A stretch of DNA of 64,000 nt from Atkinsonella hypoxylon (Eukaryota; Ascomycota; Sordariomycetes; Hypocreales; Clavicipitaceae). The notes beneath the pieces were generated by a model that was given only the letters and a program-made list of their open reading frames with translations, ran no database searches and had not been told where the DNA came from. Positions 47,422 to 59,760 of this stretch are shown here, in pieces. How positions within the stretch are numbered: the first letter of the stretch is position 1; each line of letters opens with the position of its first letter. Location: positions 1 to 64,000 of the forward strand of contig JFHB01000016.1 of NCBI GenBank assembly GCA_000729835.1. The letters are read 5' to 3'. The position numbers and the translations under genes are program-made.

Positions 47422-49080
47422 TAGGAGTCTGTCGTAGATATCTAACAATTTTGCTGGCGATAGCATAGTTGCTATCTTCGGCAATGAAACAAGGCGCTAG
47501 CTGCTCTGCAGCCTTACTGCTTGATTGATTTTGTCTAAAACGTGGGGAAAGCAATGCAGTTTGATGTAAATGTGACGTTGACTGTCCAAGGCTGCGAAGC
47601 TGGTCGGCCTTTCTGAAGTACTCTTTTCGTCTCCTTTCGAGCAATTTCTCTTCAAGAACGTTTTTCACGTGTTGAATCTTTCCCAATATAGCCTTTGATT
47701 CGGTGCTATTGTAAGGCAGAGACAGTCGCTGTCGGCGCCATTCCGTGATATCCCGCCGGTTTTCAAAGGACTAGAACTCTTCCTCCGTAATATAGACTAG
47801 TGCTGATTCGTCCTGTTTCGTAAATGTCTGGTAAAGGAATGAGACTGTCGCTTCATTCTTTCCCGAAACCTCGCCGTATAATATACCGATTAGGTCATCT
47901 CGCATGTCTGCTGGGAGGTAACTTTTGCGGAACACGGCATCTGTGTTGCTAAAAACGTAACTTCGGATAGCTGATGTTAAAGCACTATCTAAGCGATTCC
48001 CAGCGCCAACACGAACTGAGTAAGGCCTTGGATTTTCACGTAGTCCACCCACTAGGAGTACACAATGCCACAATTTCCAGTACAACTTGTAACCAAGCTG
48101 AAAAACAAGATTATCTTTAATTTTATCCTTCCACGATAGAGGTATATAGTTAACCTCACTGTCAGGCTTGGGAAACAATATATCCTCAGGAGTAGTAAAG
48201 TTAGTCGAGAATGCATTCTTGAAAAATGCTATAGGGACAATATGAGTTAAGAGACAAACAGGCTTAAATGGAACGAGAGTAATACCAAATGTAAAGCTAA
48301 TGAAGATTTCAGTAGGCGTTCTAACTAGTCTTGTGTGATTCATTATACCTGAGCGTCTGATCTCTCTCAATTTTATCTTTTTTCCTTTTGGCGTGATGTA
48401 TACGGATGGTGGCAACATATTGCCCCTTTTAAGGGTTTTAGGGATCTCTAACCCGACCGAGTTCGATATCGCGGTACGTTAGTTGCTTTAGGCTTTTATA
48501 TCGCCACCTACCAATGCCTCCCATAATCAGCATCGCAGAGAATGATAATCTCTAGCAAGGCTGACAGGTTATGTATCTAGCTCGCTGCCAGACGGTTCTG
48601 AGGATCATCAGCTGGTCTTCCAATGTTATCTCTTTTTTATCGAACAACTGGGTGCGGCTGAGCCCGTGTTCTATGGCTAGTCTCGGGATGAGCTGGGTAA
48701 CACAGATTGTCAGTAAGTTAGAAGCAACAAACTGATATTGAGGATACCTTACTTTGCTAACGTCCGCCGCTGGCCTATGCCCACGGCCACCAGCATCAGT
48801 ACGATATTTGAGTATGTAGAGTTGTCGATGATCTGGATGTTGCCAACGGATATTTGTTAAGACCTCTTCATCAGCTACATGAACCAATGCACACTAAACA
48901 TCCTGTATGGTCCCAGCACTTTTCACGGTTCTTTCCTTTTTATATTCTTCTGGGCCGAGACAAGGCACAAGTTTTGTCGATGTGATGATATAATACTCAA
49001 GGAAGCAACGGAATTCTTAAATAGCTTTCGTGGATCCCTCGCAAAGATCTTTCCAAAGTTAATCGCTATTGATGTTTAAG

Positions 49081-50055
49081 AGCTTAATATATCTATTCTG
49101 AGTAAGACTAAGTCTTTTATTAAGTATATTGCGTGGAAACTTACTCGACCTATTCATCCTAAACCCTGCGACGTAAACTTTTCACTTTGTCGGATATAAA
49201 CTGACTTGAATCTAAGGTTGTGTTGAGTTTTCTGTTTTGGATCTCTTGAATAATATCCTTATCGACTTAGTGGATTCGAGACTTGCCCCTTCTAGAAGGT
49301 ATGTAAATGGCATGGCTTGGTTGGGCTGAGAGTTGAGACATTGCGAACTCGTTTAATGGGTAATTAAACTGATAATTAGCGGTAAAAATATTGAGCTAGG
49401 AGAATAAAGAGGGAACAGCATTTGAAAAGGAGTTGATCAGGTGATGACTATGTCTGAAAGAGGCAAAAGTCTAAGAATTATAATTAGAGTCCTAGAAGTA
49501 GAAGTTGCGTTTTATTTGGTGTTAAATTTAAGTCATATTCTGGCTCAAACGGCTATAGAGGGGCGTGTTTTGGTTAAGCGCCCGAAAGTCTTGGGGGTGC
49601 AAGCTTAGCTTACTGGATGTAGTGAGGGCAAACGGTGGTAGGGCCTGAAGACCGGCTCCGTCTTATTCAAAACGGTACAGAGCTCAATTGGCCCTAGTTG
49701 GTCGTTGCGGCGGATAAAGTGCAGTTCTTGAATTACGGGTTAGTTAGTACTCCTAGCAATTTTATATATCTAAGTAATAATTAAGAGCTCCTGATAAATA
49801 ATTTAAATACTAATTAAAGTATAGTCTTTTTAATATATAAGAATACTATTTTTAAAAAATTAAAAAAATATTTTAATTAAGTTTTGAAACTTCTTTTACT
49901 ATTGCCTTACTTAGATCTTGATAGTGTAAATATGTATTGCTTCTGATTGGACGCTTGAATGCGACAAGCTCTCCGAAAAATGAGGATTTATATCTCCGAG
50001 ATCAGAGGCTGCGACCCTAGAAAGGTGCGGCACTGTTGTGGAATGGAAGAACTTG
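49081..50055. other. Intergenic region, partly AT-rich
   Basis: No gene recognised. 49740-49890 is a low-complexity AT stretch with poly-A and poly-T runs resembling degraded repeat DNA. If the recombinase relic was a captain, the left edge of its element would be expected somewhere here, but I see no clear terminal repeat. Confidence 0.4.
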
Positions 50056-50093
50056 ACGGGATCCCGAATTCTCTGGTAGGTATGGTCGTATGT
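50056..50093 (+). repeat. 38-bp direct repeat, copy 1
   Basis: Begins ACGGGATCCCGAATT and ends TATGGTCGTATGT. The second copy at 50245-50282 differs at one base (C/T). Confidence 0.88.
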
Positions 50094-50244
50094 GCTAAGT
50101 GGGATGTTAAGTACAATGTTAAATCCTCTACATTGATTTATTTTAAGGTCTAAAAAATTACATACAACAGCCGGTGTTCGCTGGTCGTCACCGACCCAAC
50201 TACTTACTAATCTGCCCCTTACCAGCTTGTCTATGGGAGAGCGG

Positions 50245-50282
50245 ACGGGATCCCGAATTTTCTGGTAGGTATGGTCGTATGT
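50245..50282 (+). repeat. 38-bp direct repeat, copy 2
   Basis: Starts 189 bp after copy 1 begins. The intervening DNA has no coding signature. The pair could be flanks of a small insertion or two copies of a binding site. Confidence 0.88.
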
Positions 50283-50356
50283 AGCAGGCAAGCCTGGAAA
50301 GTCAGTTTATATTCGCAAGGGATGAGCTGATTGCATTTCTAGGTACTACTCTCTGA

Positions 50357-51590
50357 TCAAGAGCAGTTTTGAGTCCTTGCATGAAAGAAATATCGCCATT
50401 CTACAGTTGGCTTTATGAAATACATCCCACCGGGATGCAACTTTTCTATTTTAATTTTGCGAACCCCTCGCGGAACGCCACTAGGGCTTGAAGGAAAGAA
50501 AAATCGCACAATATAACCTCGACCTTCAGAGGCTCGCTCGTCCTTGGGTCCGCGGCTCATCTGCCGTTCCACGTCTGCACCTCTGTCAAGTTCTTGCCTT
50601 TGGCTTGCTTGTTGATCGCAAGATATAAAGCTTTGCACAGAGTCGTCCAAGTCATATCTTGCCATCATGAATTCTTCCATCTTGCGAGTAAGCTTGGCCT
50701 CCTCTTTGTTATTCTGAATCATCAGCAAGGCAAACATTGCCCAGCGACTAACCGCCTTTACCACGCTTTCAAGCTCAGTGCTATACCACTCTTGTGTTCT
50801 TGGCTAAAGTGCTTCTTGCATATAAAGCACCTCCGGTCTCTTTGCACAGGCCTTTTGATACAACCAGCATCTGGAATTCTACCATTACTAATGGCAACAA
50901 ATCTCCCATTATCCTTGTGCGAATTGTTTACTGCGCCGTGTCTCGCCCACACAGTTTAGCTGCTGTAGCACTGCATAGCACTGATCCAAAAACAAATGGT
51001 ACTAAATTGTTCTTTTGGCCCGTATAACTCTAGTACCTAATAGTTGGGTCGTGTTAGGACTCCTCTACTTCCACAACTAGCGACTAAAGGGCATTCCACT
51101 ACATCAAATGGCTCCTTCACCTTTGGTGAGAACAGTGTTAACAGCCTAGACTTCTTCACCTTCACCCTGTCTCATGCTAGCGTTTCGATACCGTCGGCCG
51201 AATCCAACCCTGCGTTTGGCACGGCTTCGCTGACAAGAAAGCGTTACATAATAAACCCTCCCCTGGGCTTCAACCCAGCGTCTGATATTTTTCCACCCTA
51301 GTACTGCCCTAGTAATCCACCAAAAGCCTCAACAGCTTTTCCCATCTCCACCGTAACATGCAGTTGATATCATTGCACCACGCTACGTGCCGAAGCTCTT
51401 CGTCATCTCAGATGCCCCAAGACTCTGGGTGAATCTTGATTTACCACCGGCGATGTCGCAGGGTGACACCAAAAGGTATAGGCGGTGGTGGCCAAGCAAA
51501 GTCATAATACTCACATAAGCTTCTGATTTCGAGATAAACATTCGAGCCGCAGCGTTCCCAGTTATAAGAGGAGAAGAAAATAACACAGGG
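50357..51590 (-). pseudogene. Degenerate minus-strand coding region, unrecognised
   Basis: Several minus-strand frames (51586-51383, about 51300-50960, 50952-50758, 50764-50357) follow one another and look more protein-like than the opposite strand. They include a possible zinc-binding cluster CFICKKHFSQEH (near 50830) and a segment GRGYIVRFFFPSSPSG. Frames are separated by stops and shifts, so I read this as one decayed gene or part of one. I cannot name the family. Confidence 0.35.
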
Positions 51591-53017
51591 CTTCTGGACA
51601 GTCTGTTAAAAGTATTGAGCGATTTACTATGTTTATGTGCGAGACCGCTCGCTTTATACTGAGCCCCCCGGTCGAAACAGCTGTAAGTCCAATCTAGACA
51701 TTTAGTGAACTTATCAACTTTAATGCAGCAACACTAGCGCTATGTATGTTATTTAGTGCCTTATCTTCAACTTAACCAGTTTCACATTGTCGAACATAGA
51801 CTATATCCCCGTTAAATTCATGATCATGTGCTTCGAAGCCAACTACCCAGAGTCCCTAGGTGTTGTGCTTATCAATAATGCTCCATAGGTATTTAAAGGT
51901 AACCATTTTTTTCTCTAGATTCCTTCAACCTTAAACTCTCTTTCCACCCTCAGGGACGATCATTGCAATCTGATTAACATATGCAAATCAGCATGCTGGA
52001 AAATTATCCACGGATGGCTCGACCCTGTCATCGCATCTAAAGTACTTCACCTATGGAAAAAAAAGATTTCAAGAGATTTATTGCGCTAGAATAATTAATT
52101 GGAGAACTTAGAGGCAACGAAGAATGGGAGAATAAGTATAAGGAGCCTGTGCCCAGTGAAAACAGTGTTATATTAGATTCAGCAACTATACAGTAATTCC
52201 TTAAGGATCGAGAGAGCTCGCGGTTTAGTTCGAGAACGTTACAAAAGAGTAGGTCCTTCACAGTACTGGTCCTGGGGCTGAGGAAGCGAAAGCCAAGCAG
52301 AACGCTGTGGCGGCGGAGATTCACGATCTGTACTGGAAAGCGGATAATTATATGCGCGCAAGACCGCTATATGATCGCCAGGGAAATATCAGAGGCGGCG
52401 CGGGAGTGAGGTGGTATGATTACAAGGCCAGACCTGTTGCGACGCAGCGGGCTAACTAAGGATTAATTCAGTCAAAAATAAACAGTTTCAGCCGAATAAT
52501 AGTAAAAAGAGGCGGTACAGAGATTCTTATTGCTTTAGCATGGAAAAAGGGAAAGTGTACCTAGGGTGCCGGAGGAAGGAAACGCTACAGCAGCTCCTCT
52601 TCTATATATACAGAGAATTATCTCACTCCTACAAAGATATGCTATCAAATGCTACTAGAACGGCCCGTGGGTCGCCTATAATCACGATCTAGCTACTTTA
52701 GAGTGGGTTCTATCTATTTCAGCGACAAACAGTCTGTGCCAGATCCATGCAACACAAAGATGAAGATGAGGATCGGTTATTCGGAGCCTTCTAATGAGTA
52801 AAAACAGGTCAATGGAATGAGAAAGCGGCTTTTATCGGAAATGCGTTCATTCTAAAGCTCAGTGACGGGACGTTTAAAGGAGAGTACTAAGACGCGAACT
52901 CATTCTTAAAAGGGTCCGATTAGGGTATAAAGAAGACTTCATATCCTATGGCTCGGTCAATAAAATCTCATAGCCCGTAATCGTTTATCTACATCATAGC
53001 ACCGTCTGATGAGGCGG
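51591..53017. other. Region with one coding-like remnant, otherwise empty
   Basis: The plus strand at about 52265-52457 reads without a stop for about 60 codons, with a protein-like composition (for example AVAAEIHDLYWKADNYMRAR, then GGAGVRWYDYKARP). It ends at a stop and has no clear start; I do not recognise it. The rest shows nothing I can support. Confidence 0.35.
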
Positions 53018-53590
53018 CTACAAGATGACCAGGAAGCGTACCACTTTTTGGCTCGCAGCTTCACGATTGCTTGACGCACAATCGTGGAGGTATTCTAGAC
53101 TTATCGATAATTTCTGACGAAACCCTTGACCTTTCGGGTTGTGAAATAGGTTGTGTAACGCATCACTCAGCCGTAACAAGTCGTGAGGCTCTTTGATAAT
53201 TATGCTATCGCTTAACGGTAGGTTGATACCATCCCCGGTTAGCCTCTCAATGTCTTTGGGAGTCGTCTGTTGTGTTAGACGTCGAGCTGTTGTGTTGCTG
53301 GTTGTAAGACCAGAGAGTAGGACAATCTTGGCACCATCGGCTCGTGCACTTTTAAGACCAATAACGGCATTCGAAATACCAGGGCCGCAGGTGGAAAAGA
53401 CCGTCGCAATTTTATTCTGATGTAAGGAATACTCCATGCCTGCAAATGCCGCTCCCGTCCTATGTCGACAAGAATATAGATCGATTGTGGATTCATTTAG
53501 AGCTCTCCATAAAGGGAAGATGTATTCACCGGTAATACCGAAGGCCTTATCACATCCCACTCTCCAGTGCAAATCGGATTCTATGAGCAT
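53018..53590 (-). pseudogene. N-terminal fragment of a thiamine-diphosphate-dependent enzyme
   Basis: 190 codons matching the N-terminal (PYR) domain of the acetolactate synthase / pyruvate decarboxylase superfamily: FGITGE at residues 17-22, the RHE-type site at 42-44, AAFAGMEYSL, and the STCGPGISNAVIGLKSARAD block around 67-86. Full enzymes have about 550-600 residues with a central domain and a C-terminal cofactor-binding domain (GDG...N); both are absent, and no matching sequence follows below 53018. The Glu that activates thiamine diphosphate (RHE) is Arg44 here. It is therefore a truncated relic, probably from the same biosynthetic locus as the genes to its right. The open frame could make a short protein, but no catalysis is expected. 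Confidence 0.8.
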
Positions 53591-54439
53591 ATGTCCCCAT
53601 TTTTTCGGGCTGGCCAGATAAAAGGTTTTTAGATTTTCATCAGAAGAGTTTTATCCCAAAAAAAAAAAATTTTTTTATAATAAAAAAAAAAATTAAATTA
53701 AACCCCAATAAAAGAAATACACAATTTGCCAAGTGCAGCGTCGTTAATAATGAAAAGAAAATTTTCGTATCCGGCTGCTATACATATACATTCAAGAACA
53801 TCTCTTAAGCAATATAGAGAACTGAGCATAAGGAATACTGTGATTGGCTCTTGGAATAATGTTTTTCTCGTCCTTGTGCCTCCTATACAGGGCCTTCTTG
53901 GTTCAGTATTTTCTGATTATCCACAATAGGCTAGGCCGGTCCAATATACAAAGGGGTGTGGCCTGAACAAATCGGCAAGATCTAGGGGACGCTGGAACAT
54001 AGACCGCTCTGTATCAAGGTTGTTATGCACGATCGATATATGATCGATGTACAACTCGTCCACGATGTATTTGTAATCGCTTCCTGCTAGGGGTATGCGG
54101 CAAATACTATGTTATCAGGTTATAGATCGGTTCCACTTTTCTTCATGCATTCAGGCTCAAATCAATCGATGGCTTGATCAGCGATTCTAGTGTTGCTGTG
54201 AGTATACCAAGAGCTATAATGAAAATTTAATTTGTTACGGAGTAGACAGGGAGAGGCCAGTTTAGTAATATGTATATGTATGCATAGTTCATTTTAAAGG
54301 TGCGTTTATAAGAGCAGTGCTCGCATATTTCCTCCAGTTCGTCAAGTCAAGCCCAGCACTCTCTGCAGCACGTTTACAAAGTCTATTTGCACAACTCTGC
54401 CAGAGTAGCCCATTATATTGAGTTTCCGCACGAATCGTA
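53591..54439. other. Intergenic region between the TPP-enzyme fragment and the P450
   Basis: Contains A and T homopolymer runs at 53658-53702. No supported gene. A short plus-strand frame (53726-53929) has no family signature. The right end should hold the P450 promoter. Confidence 0.4.
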
Positions 54440-56186
54440 ATGGCTCTACTTAAGATGGCAGGGCAAAATATGAATGATCTTTCAATGAAACGAAATATGC
54501 TTACACCATTTATATTCCTTTTTATACTGCTAGTCTTACTTTTTTTCGGTCGCACGAGACGCAAAAATCCAATACCACACGCCAATCTACCAAATTGGTT
54601 TGAACTGAAATTCATGAAGCAATACCAGTTTTTAAGGGACCCTATGGCAGTGTTATCAGATTGCCGCGAAAGATTCGGTAACAAACCGTATAGGTTGTTG
54701 ACCGAATTGGGTAATATCGTTGTTTTGCCTGGAGAATATGCAAGCAAAATAGGAAACACCAAAGCCTTTGACATGGGTGAATTCTTTTCAAAGGTACATA
54801 TACCAGGGGAAATATTCAAGTCTACATCTAAAATAACTTAGAGCCTTAATAGCAATATGCCGGGATTCCACCCCTTCGAAATTCTTGCAGGAGGTAATCA
54901 AGTTATTCAGAGAATCGTGAGAAAGCAACTGTCGCACAGCTTAGGTATATCTTTCTTGAGGTTGGGGTAGGAATCAAGTTAATATTTAGAAGTACTAGAT
55001 TTAAAACCTTTCATTGCAGAAACCTCGCTTGTCATTAATGAATTGTTCAATAATTCGACAGGTAAGTAATGTGAGACGAGAAGCCAACTACGATATATAT
55101 CTAAAATTTATTAGAATGGCAAGAAATATGCGTTGAGGATGCAGCACTGGACATTATTGCGCGCGTCACGACGCGCATTATGCTTAATGAAGAACTTGCT
55201 CGAAACAAATGCTGGTTACAAATTGCCAAACAATATGCGAGGCATAGTTTGACAGCTGCTCAGCGATTGAATCTGGTACCAACATGGCTGAGGTGGTTCT
55301 TTGTTTGGTTCTCGGCCGAATGCCGGCTCGTTCGCGATGATTATAATACTGCACATAAATTACTCGGAAGTTACTTTGAAACGAGACACAGATCTGAGAA
55401 AAATGACTCTTGCAGCGACAACAACCCAATGAAATTTAACGATACAATTGAATGGGCCGCGCAAGAGGGATATTCCACAGTTTGTAACTTCGTTGACATA
55501 CAGCTGATGATGGTTTATGCCGCCACGCAGAATACGGCAGATCTTGTTGCGTATGCACTAACGCTCTTCTCCGCATATCCGGAAACACAGGAGCCAATAC
55601 GTGTAGAGATCCAAGCAGCGATACAAAAACATGGTTTAACTATTGAGGCTCTTGGCGAACTTAAACTTCTAGATAGCGCCTTAAAAGAGGCTCAAAGGAT
55701 TAAGCCGGTTGAAAATAGTAAGACATACACTGCACGTAGACCTTGACAATACTAACATCAGCAGTTGGACTGCGTCGCATCGCACTGCAAGATATTAATA
55801 TCGGAGGCGATAAAATCATTCGAAAAGGGGAATTAGTCGGGGTTGATAACGATGACTTTGTACAGGGCGCCGTCAACAAAATCCCCACAGCTTTTAACAT
55901 ATATCGTTACTTCGAACAAGGCGAAAGTCAACAAGCCTCTCTCGCTGCTACAAGCCTTTCTCACCGAGGTTTTGGTTATGGCATTCACGCCTGTCCTGGC
56001 CGCTTTTTTGCAGCGCAAGAAATGAAGCTTATATTTTGCTTTTTGCTTACTGGGTTTGAATGGAAACTTGGGTCAGAAACTCATGACATCGCAATTGCCC
56101 GCGGACAACTACGACGCATTAATCCCGCCACAAAGTTACATTGTCGACGACGTCAATCAGGCCCATTCTTTCCTGATTGCTGTTAG
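54440..56186 (+). CDS. Cytochrome P450 monooxygenase, five exons, 507 aa
   Basis: My splice model is 54440-54793, 54842-54944, 55020-55061, 55115-55717 and 55765-56186, summing to exactly 508 codons with the stop. Introns are 48, 75, 53 and 47 nt with GT/AG ends; the last has GTAAGA, a perfect TACTAAC and CAG. The protein has an N-terminal membrane anchor (about residues 21-36), PGFHPFE in exon 2, an I-helix AATQNT (302-307), the ExxR as EAQR (358-361), and the heme site FGYGIHACPGRFFA with Cys444. Length and order are normal for a microsomal fungal P450. By the NMPGFHPFE block and the AxxxxT helix it resembles P450s of terpenoid and other secondary-metabolite pathways; substrate unknown. The PxRx region is atypical (FNIYRYF). 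The truncated acyl-CoA synthetase begins only about 230 bp downstream. Looks intact; 54440 is the first in-frame ATG used, 54476 is an alternative. Confidence 0.85.
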
Positions 56187-56414
56187 CTGAAGGTTGATTG
56201 CACCTCGTCGGCCGAGTTATATTTGAACTAGATAGCCATAGGTCGTTAGCTGCAAACAACTCTTGTCTCGGCTGGATACTTCCCAGTTTCAGCAACTGAC
56301 CGCCGGCTAGGAATAAGACTAGTTTTGCAAAGGCTGTAAAAGCTTATATATTGTCGTTCGTGTCATCTTTTTTTCTCGTACTTCCATTACCTTGATATTA
56401 TTATTATAACATAG

Positions 56415-57114
56415 GTGCATAGCGAGTGGCCCACTTCTGGATCCGGCATCTAAGAGGGACTCCACAGTCGGTCGACCTCTGCCTCATACAAGCGTGAGGA
56501 TTGTCTCTCCCACTGACAGGACCAGAACTCTGCCTGTGAACGTTAGGGGAGAGCTTGCAGTATCTTGCTACTTGCTAATGAGAGGATACTACAAGGATCC
56601 TACCCTTACAGCCGAAACAATCTATGCTGACGAGACCTCAGAGACGAAAGACAAAGTTACTTGGTTACTCTCAGGAGATGAGGCCTCGATGGATGAGCAT
56701 GGTTATATTACAATAACTGGTCGCTTCAAAGACGTAATCATACGTGGAGGTGAAAACATTCAGCCAGCCGAAATTGAGAAATGTCTATTACAACTCCGCG
56801 GTGTTGAGGATGCCAGCGTCATTGGTGTACCAGATGAACGAATGGGAGAAAGCATTGCTGCGACCGTCATCTTGACTGTTGGCTGGACACTTCAAGACAC
56901 TGCAAGCTGCAATTCAAAGTCGCTTGTTGATGCCACAATTCTAACAAAGCAAAATATGCAAGATTGGGTGAGGGGCCATCTCCCAGGCCATATGGTGCCT
57001 CAATACTTTTTATCAGTGAATGATTACCTCAAAAAGAGCAGCGGAAAGATTGTCAAAGATGAACTTAGAAAATTGGTGATCACACAATTGGAACTTGATG
57101 AAGATGTAATCTGA
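56415..57114 (+). pseudogene. Acyl-CoA synthetase (AMP-binding enzyme), C-terminal third
   Basis: The open frame begins in the middle of the family (RDSTVGRPLPHTSVRIV, upstream of the first GTG/ATG) and runs to the C-terminus. Motifs: RGELAV and MRGYY of the core end; SGDEASMDEHGYITITGRFK (A7-A8, hinge); GGENIQPAEIE; and the catalytic Lys in SSGKIVKDEL (A10). A complete enzyme would have about 550 residues; the ATP P-loop and substrate domain (about 350 residues) are missing, and the DNA just upstream is the P450 3' end. The segment may start at a former splice acceptor (CATAG at 56410-56414). As a 5'-truncated gene it cannot activate an acid. In related pathways such enzymes load a carboxylic acid onto CoA. 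Confidence 0.82.
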
Positions 57115-59760
57115 TACTATCTCGAGCGACATAGCGTTGCAATTGGATGACAAGTCTGTAAACCCATCTCAGTCTCATTGATATTCAGGCTGTAGTTGTT
57201 GGAGCTGTACTTCAAACGACAAGCCGTATTTAGCTAGGGGATCGATCCCCATACTCCTCCGTAGAAAACAATGATAAAGTTATGGCTTGCAACTCCGCGC
57301 AAAGGAATGCAATCTATAGTCTTTACTAACATCTTTGATCCCTTTTACATCCCGGTCTTGAGCTTGCTCAATTCGATTAAAGACAAGATCTACCGTGCGT
57401 TCGTTAAAAGTATATACATTAATATAGTGCTGTACGGCCACGCGCGTAGTTCCATACAGTTTCATATGAAACTAAAACAGTCCTCGGACCCAGGTGCATT
57501 TGAAACCATCGCTTTCCTAGTTTCACATGTTTCAATTGGTTATAGTCGGTTTCTCAAAAAGCTAAGTATTCTATCAAGAAGTTTTGCAATGGGGATGCCT
57601 TCAATCCAATTGTGACATTTATGGACATGAATATGTCATTATCTACGCCTAGCCCTCTGCTATCAAAGCCTTCTGAAGGGCTCTTGGGCCTTTCTACAAC
57701 TGACTCTCTTATCTCCATGAAACGCACATTGGATTGATCTCCCTCCGATTTGGCTAGGGCCGCACAAAAATGAACGCGTGCAGCCGACAAGAGAGGGGAA
57801 AAGCTCGATAAAACTCATACCACGAAATTTGGTATTGCAAGCCCTACGACTCTGCGAAAAAGCCCAATTCAGTGACAACCAACTTGAGCTGAGCCCACAA
57901 GCGCCTACGGGACTTTCATGGCATTTGAATTGTAGAGCCGGCAAATACGTCACATCTGAAGAAGCAGCAACATGGCACCATTACAGATATGTTTGGAAGA
58001 TAAGAGGAGCGCCAAGCCAATCGAGACCTCAGCGAAGAAAGATAGTTGGTAATTGTTATGGACATTCAGCTTTTTAAAAAAACACTTGCCAGGCTTTTTG
58101 CAGTTCGCAACATCGCTCACACGTTCACTGAATCCCCTGAGTTCCACGCCCTAAGATCAATGCCGAAGCAGACTCGTGAATTTGCTGCCTGCAATTGACT
58201 GATGCTATTATCGCGGCGTATTAGGTATGAGTGGCCTTAGGATTAGCGGTCGAACTTTAAAATCCCATTTGACTCTGCGAAGTTTTTCAATAGACGCATT
58301 AGGTTGATGTCGCTTTACAGACTGCAGACTAGAAATTACAGCTATTCATGCAAATATTCAATGGAATCAAGAAATTTGTTTGTGAAGAGCCATCCCTCAA
58401 AAAGACCCAGCCGATCCGGACTGATGCATTGAGGGGATAATATCTTGAAAAACGCCCCTTTTTGCCTCGGGTACTTTATGTTTGTTGTGGGACATGCGAA
58501 GTGACTCGCTAAGCATCAAAAAGGTCATTTGCCCTGAGATGTTGAACCATATCGAACCATTTGACGTGTAGACAGCATGAATCTCAAAGTCGATCGCAAG
58601 CGAGATATTAGGGGAGTATTGGACAATATTGAACGCAGACATAAATGAAATTTACTTGTCTTACAGCAGGGGGGGGACGAACGAGCTAGCCCAGCGGAAA
58701 ACATTTTGCAAGCTACTCAAGCTCAAGCTAAAATCTGGAAAATGGGATAGATGAAGGGCAGAATTTCTGTTTAACAGAAAAAAAATAATCGTCATACAAC
58801 ATTAAGACGCACCTCCTCTTGGCATAGATTATGTTTGCAGGATATGAAAGATGGAGCTAATCGCCGGCCAGGCTGCCTATGGAGAGCGGTGGGGGAACGC
58901 GAAGGAGCGACAAGATACTCGGCCGGACGGTCTAAAAGCATGTCCTAGAATATAATAAAATGAATCCTTCCCACAGAGGCCTTTTCAACTCATTAGAAAT
59001 ACATAATTACTAATAATATGTAGTTTACAGTCATCCTTGAGACATACAACACAGACTTTTGCTGATGTTAAAGTTTGATACAAATTCTGGACGAGCGTAT
59101 GGCTATAAGGACTTGAATATACCATTAAGAGAACAGAGAAAATCTTGGAATTTGGCCCGGAAACATTTCATGCACAGTATATTTTTCCCAAAGCTTAACT
59201 TGACCAGAAAAAAAAAAGATATCTGATGATGAAGAGATCTGGTTTTTACTGGCGAATACATATCATTGGAGGTTGAATCATTTGAAAATAAGAGATTTGG
59301 ACACGAATTTCATTTAATTTAATCAACCTCTATCAGTTTGAGATAGTTTTTCAAAAAATAAAATAAAAAATAAAGAAAAACTATCTCTTGGGCTCTAGCA
59401 GATTCTAGTACTCTACTACAAGATAATACCAAGTAAATAATTCCTGTAAAGACTACAAAATTCACTTAGAATAGAGTGAGAGCCAATAAAAGCTATGATT
59501 ATGGCAAGTAAGTACATTCACAAGCTTAAAAATGCAGGGACCAAATTATCTTTCCGTGCGGTCTCTCTAGCATATGCCGTGCCTTACTATAATAACCCTC
59601 GTTTAGACAAAACGTGTCACGAGCTGTACTCAATCTCGACTTCTACATATTGTCTATCACCTTTCATTTTGAGAGAAGGTCACTTTATTTTAAGCATTCG
59701 CAGTTGTAATCATGAAAGGCGACGTTAGGGTTATAAAAACCATGTATTAGGAGAAATTCT
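57115..59760. other. Long stretch with no supported gene
   Basis: Frames at 57271-57615, 57663-57953, 57778-58077 and 58397-58642 show no motif I recognise; the last (81 codons, minus) has the most protein-like composition. Short runs of coding-like plus-strand sequence near 57620-57720 and 57970-58050 suggest a badly decayed gene. 59330-59390 is an A/T-rich patch containing an inverted pair of GATAGTTTTTC-like words. A 77-codon frame at 59495-59728 is unsupported. Confidence 0.35.

Larger units (their letters stand above)
47315..49080 (-). pseudogene. DUF3435 tyrosine recombinase relic (Starship captain-like)
   Basis: The minus strand carries a broken gene. From 5' to 3': an N-terminal stretch (about 49000-48900) reading FLEYYIITSTKLVP; DEEVLTNIRW (from 48887); a middle part with LTYRDIEL (about 48470); a frameshift near 48425; an open 215-codon stretch (48418-47771) with PVCLLTHIVPIAFFKNAF, RPYSVRVGAGNRLD and FRKSYLP; then one TAG (47771-47773); then ENRRDITEW and the basic tail EKLLERRRKEYFRKADQLRSL. 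These blocks and their order match the DUF3435 family, the tyrosine recombinases that mobilise Starship elements. RPYSVR would supply an active-site Arg and SY in FRKSYLP the Tyr nucleophile (inferred). At least six stops and one frameshift make it non-functional. A 57-bp inverted-repeat arm overlaps its 3' end. Confidence 0.72.

Noticed and set aside
47315..47686. A separate 123-aa gene
   Set aside because: The frame continues upstream through a single TAG into the 215-codon stretch, and the combined peptide matches the DUF3435 tail, so it is the 3' end of that relic.
55718..55764. Frameshift in the P450
   Set aside because: The apparent frame change is a 47-nt intron with GTAAGA, TACTAAC and CAG; the spliced model totals exactly 508 codons.
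57271..58642. Several frames of 60-114 codons on both strands
   Set aside because: None has a recognisable domain, they overlap one another, and none is supported by splice signals giving a longer protein.
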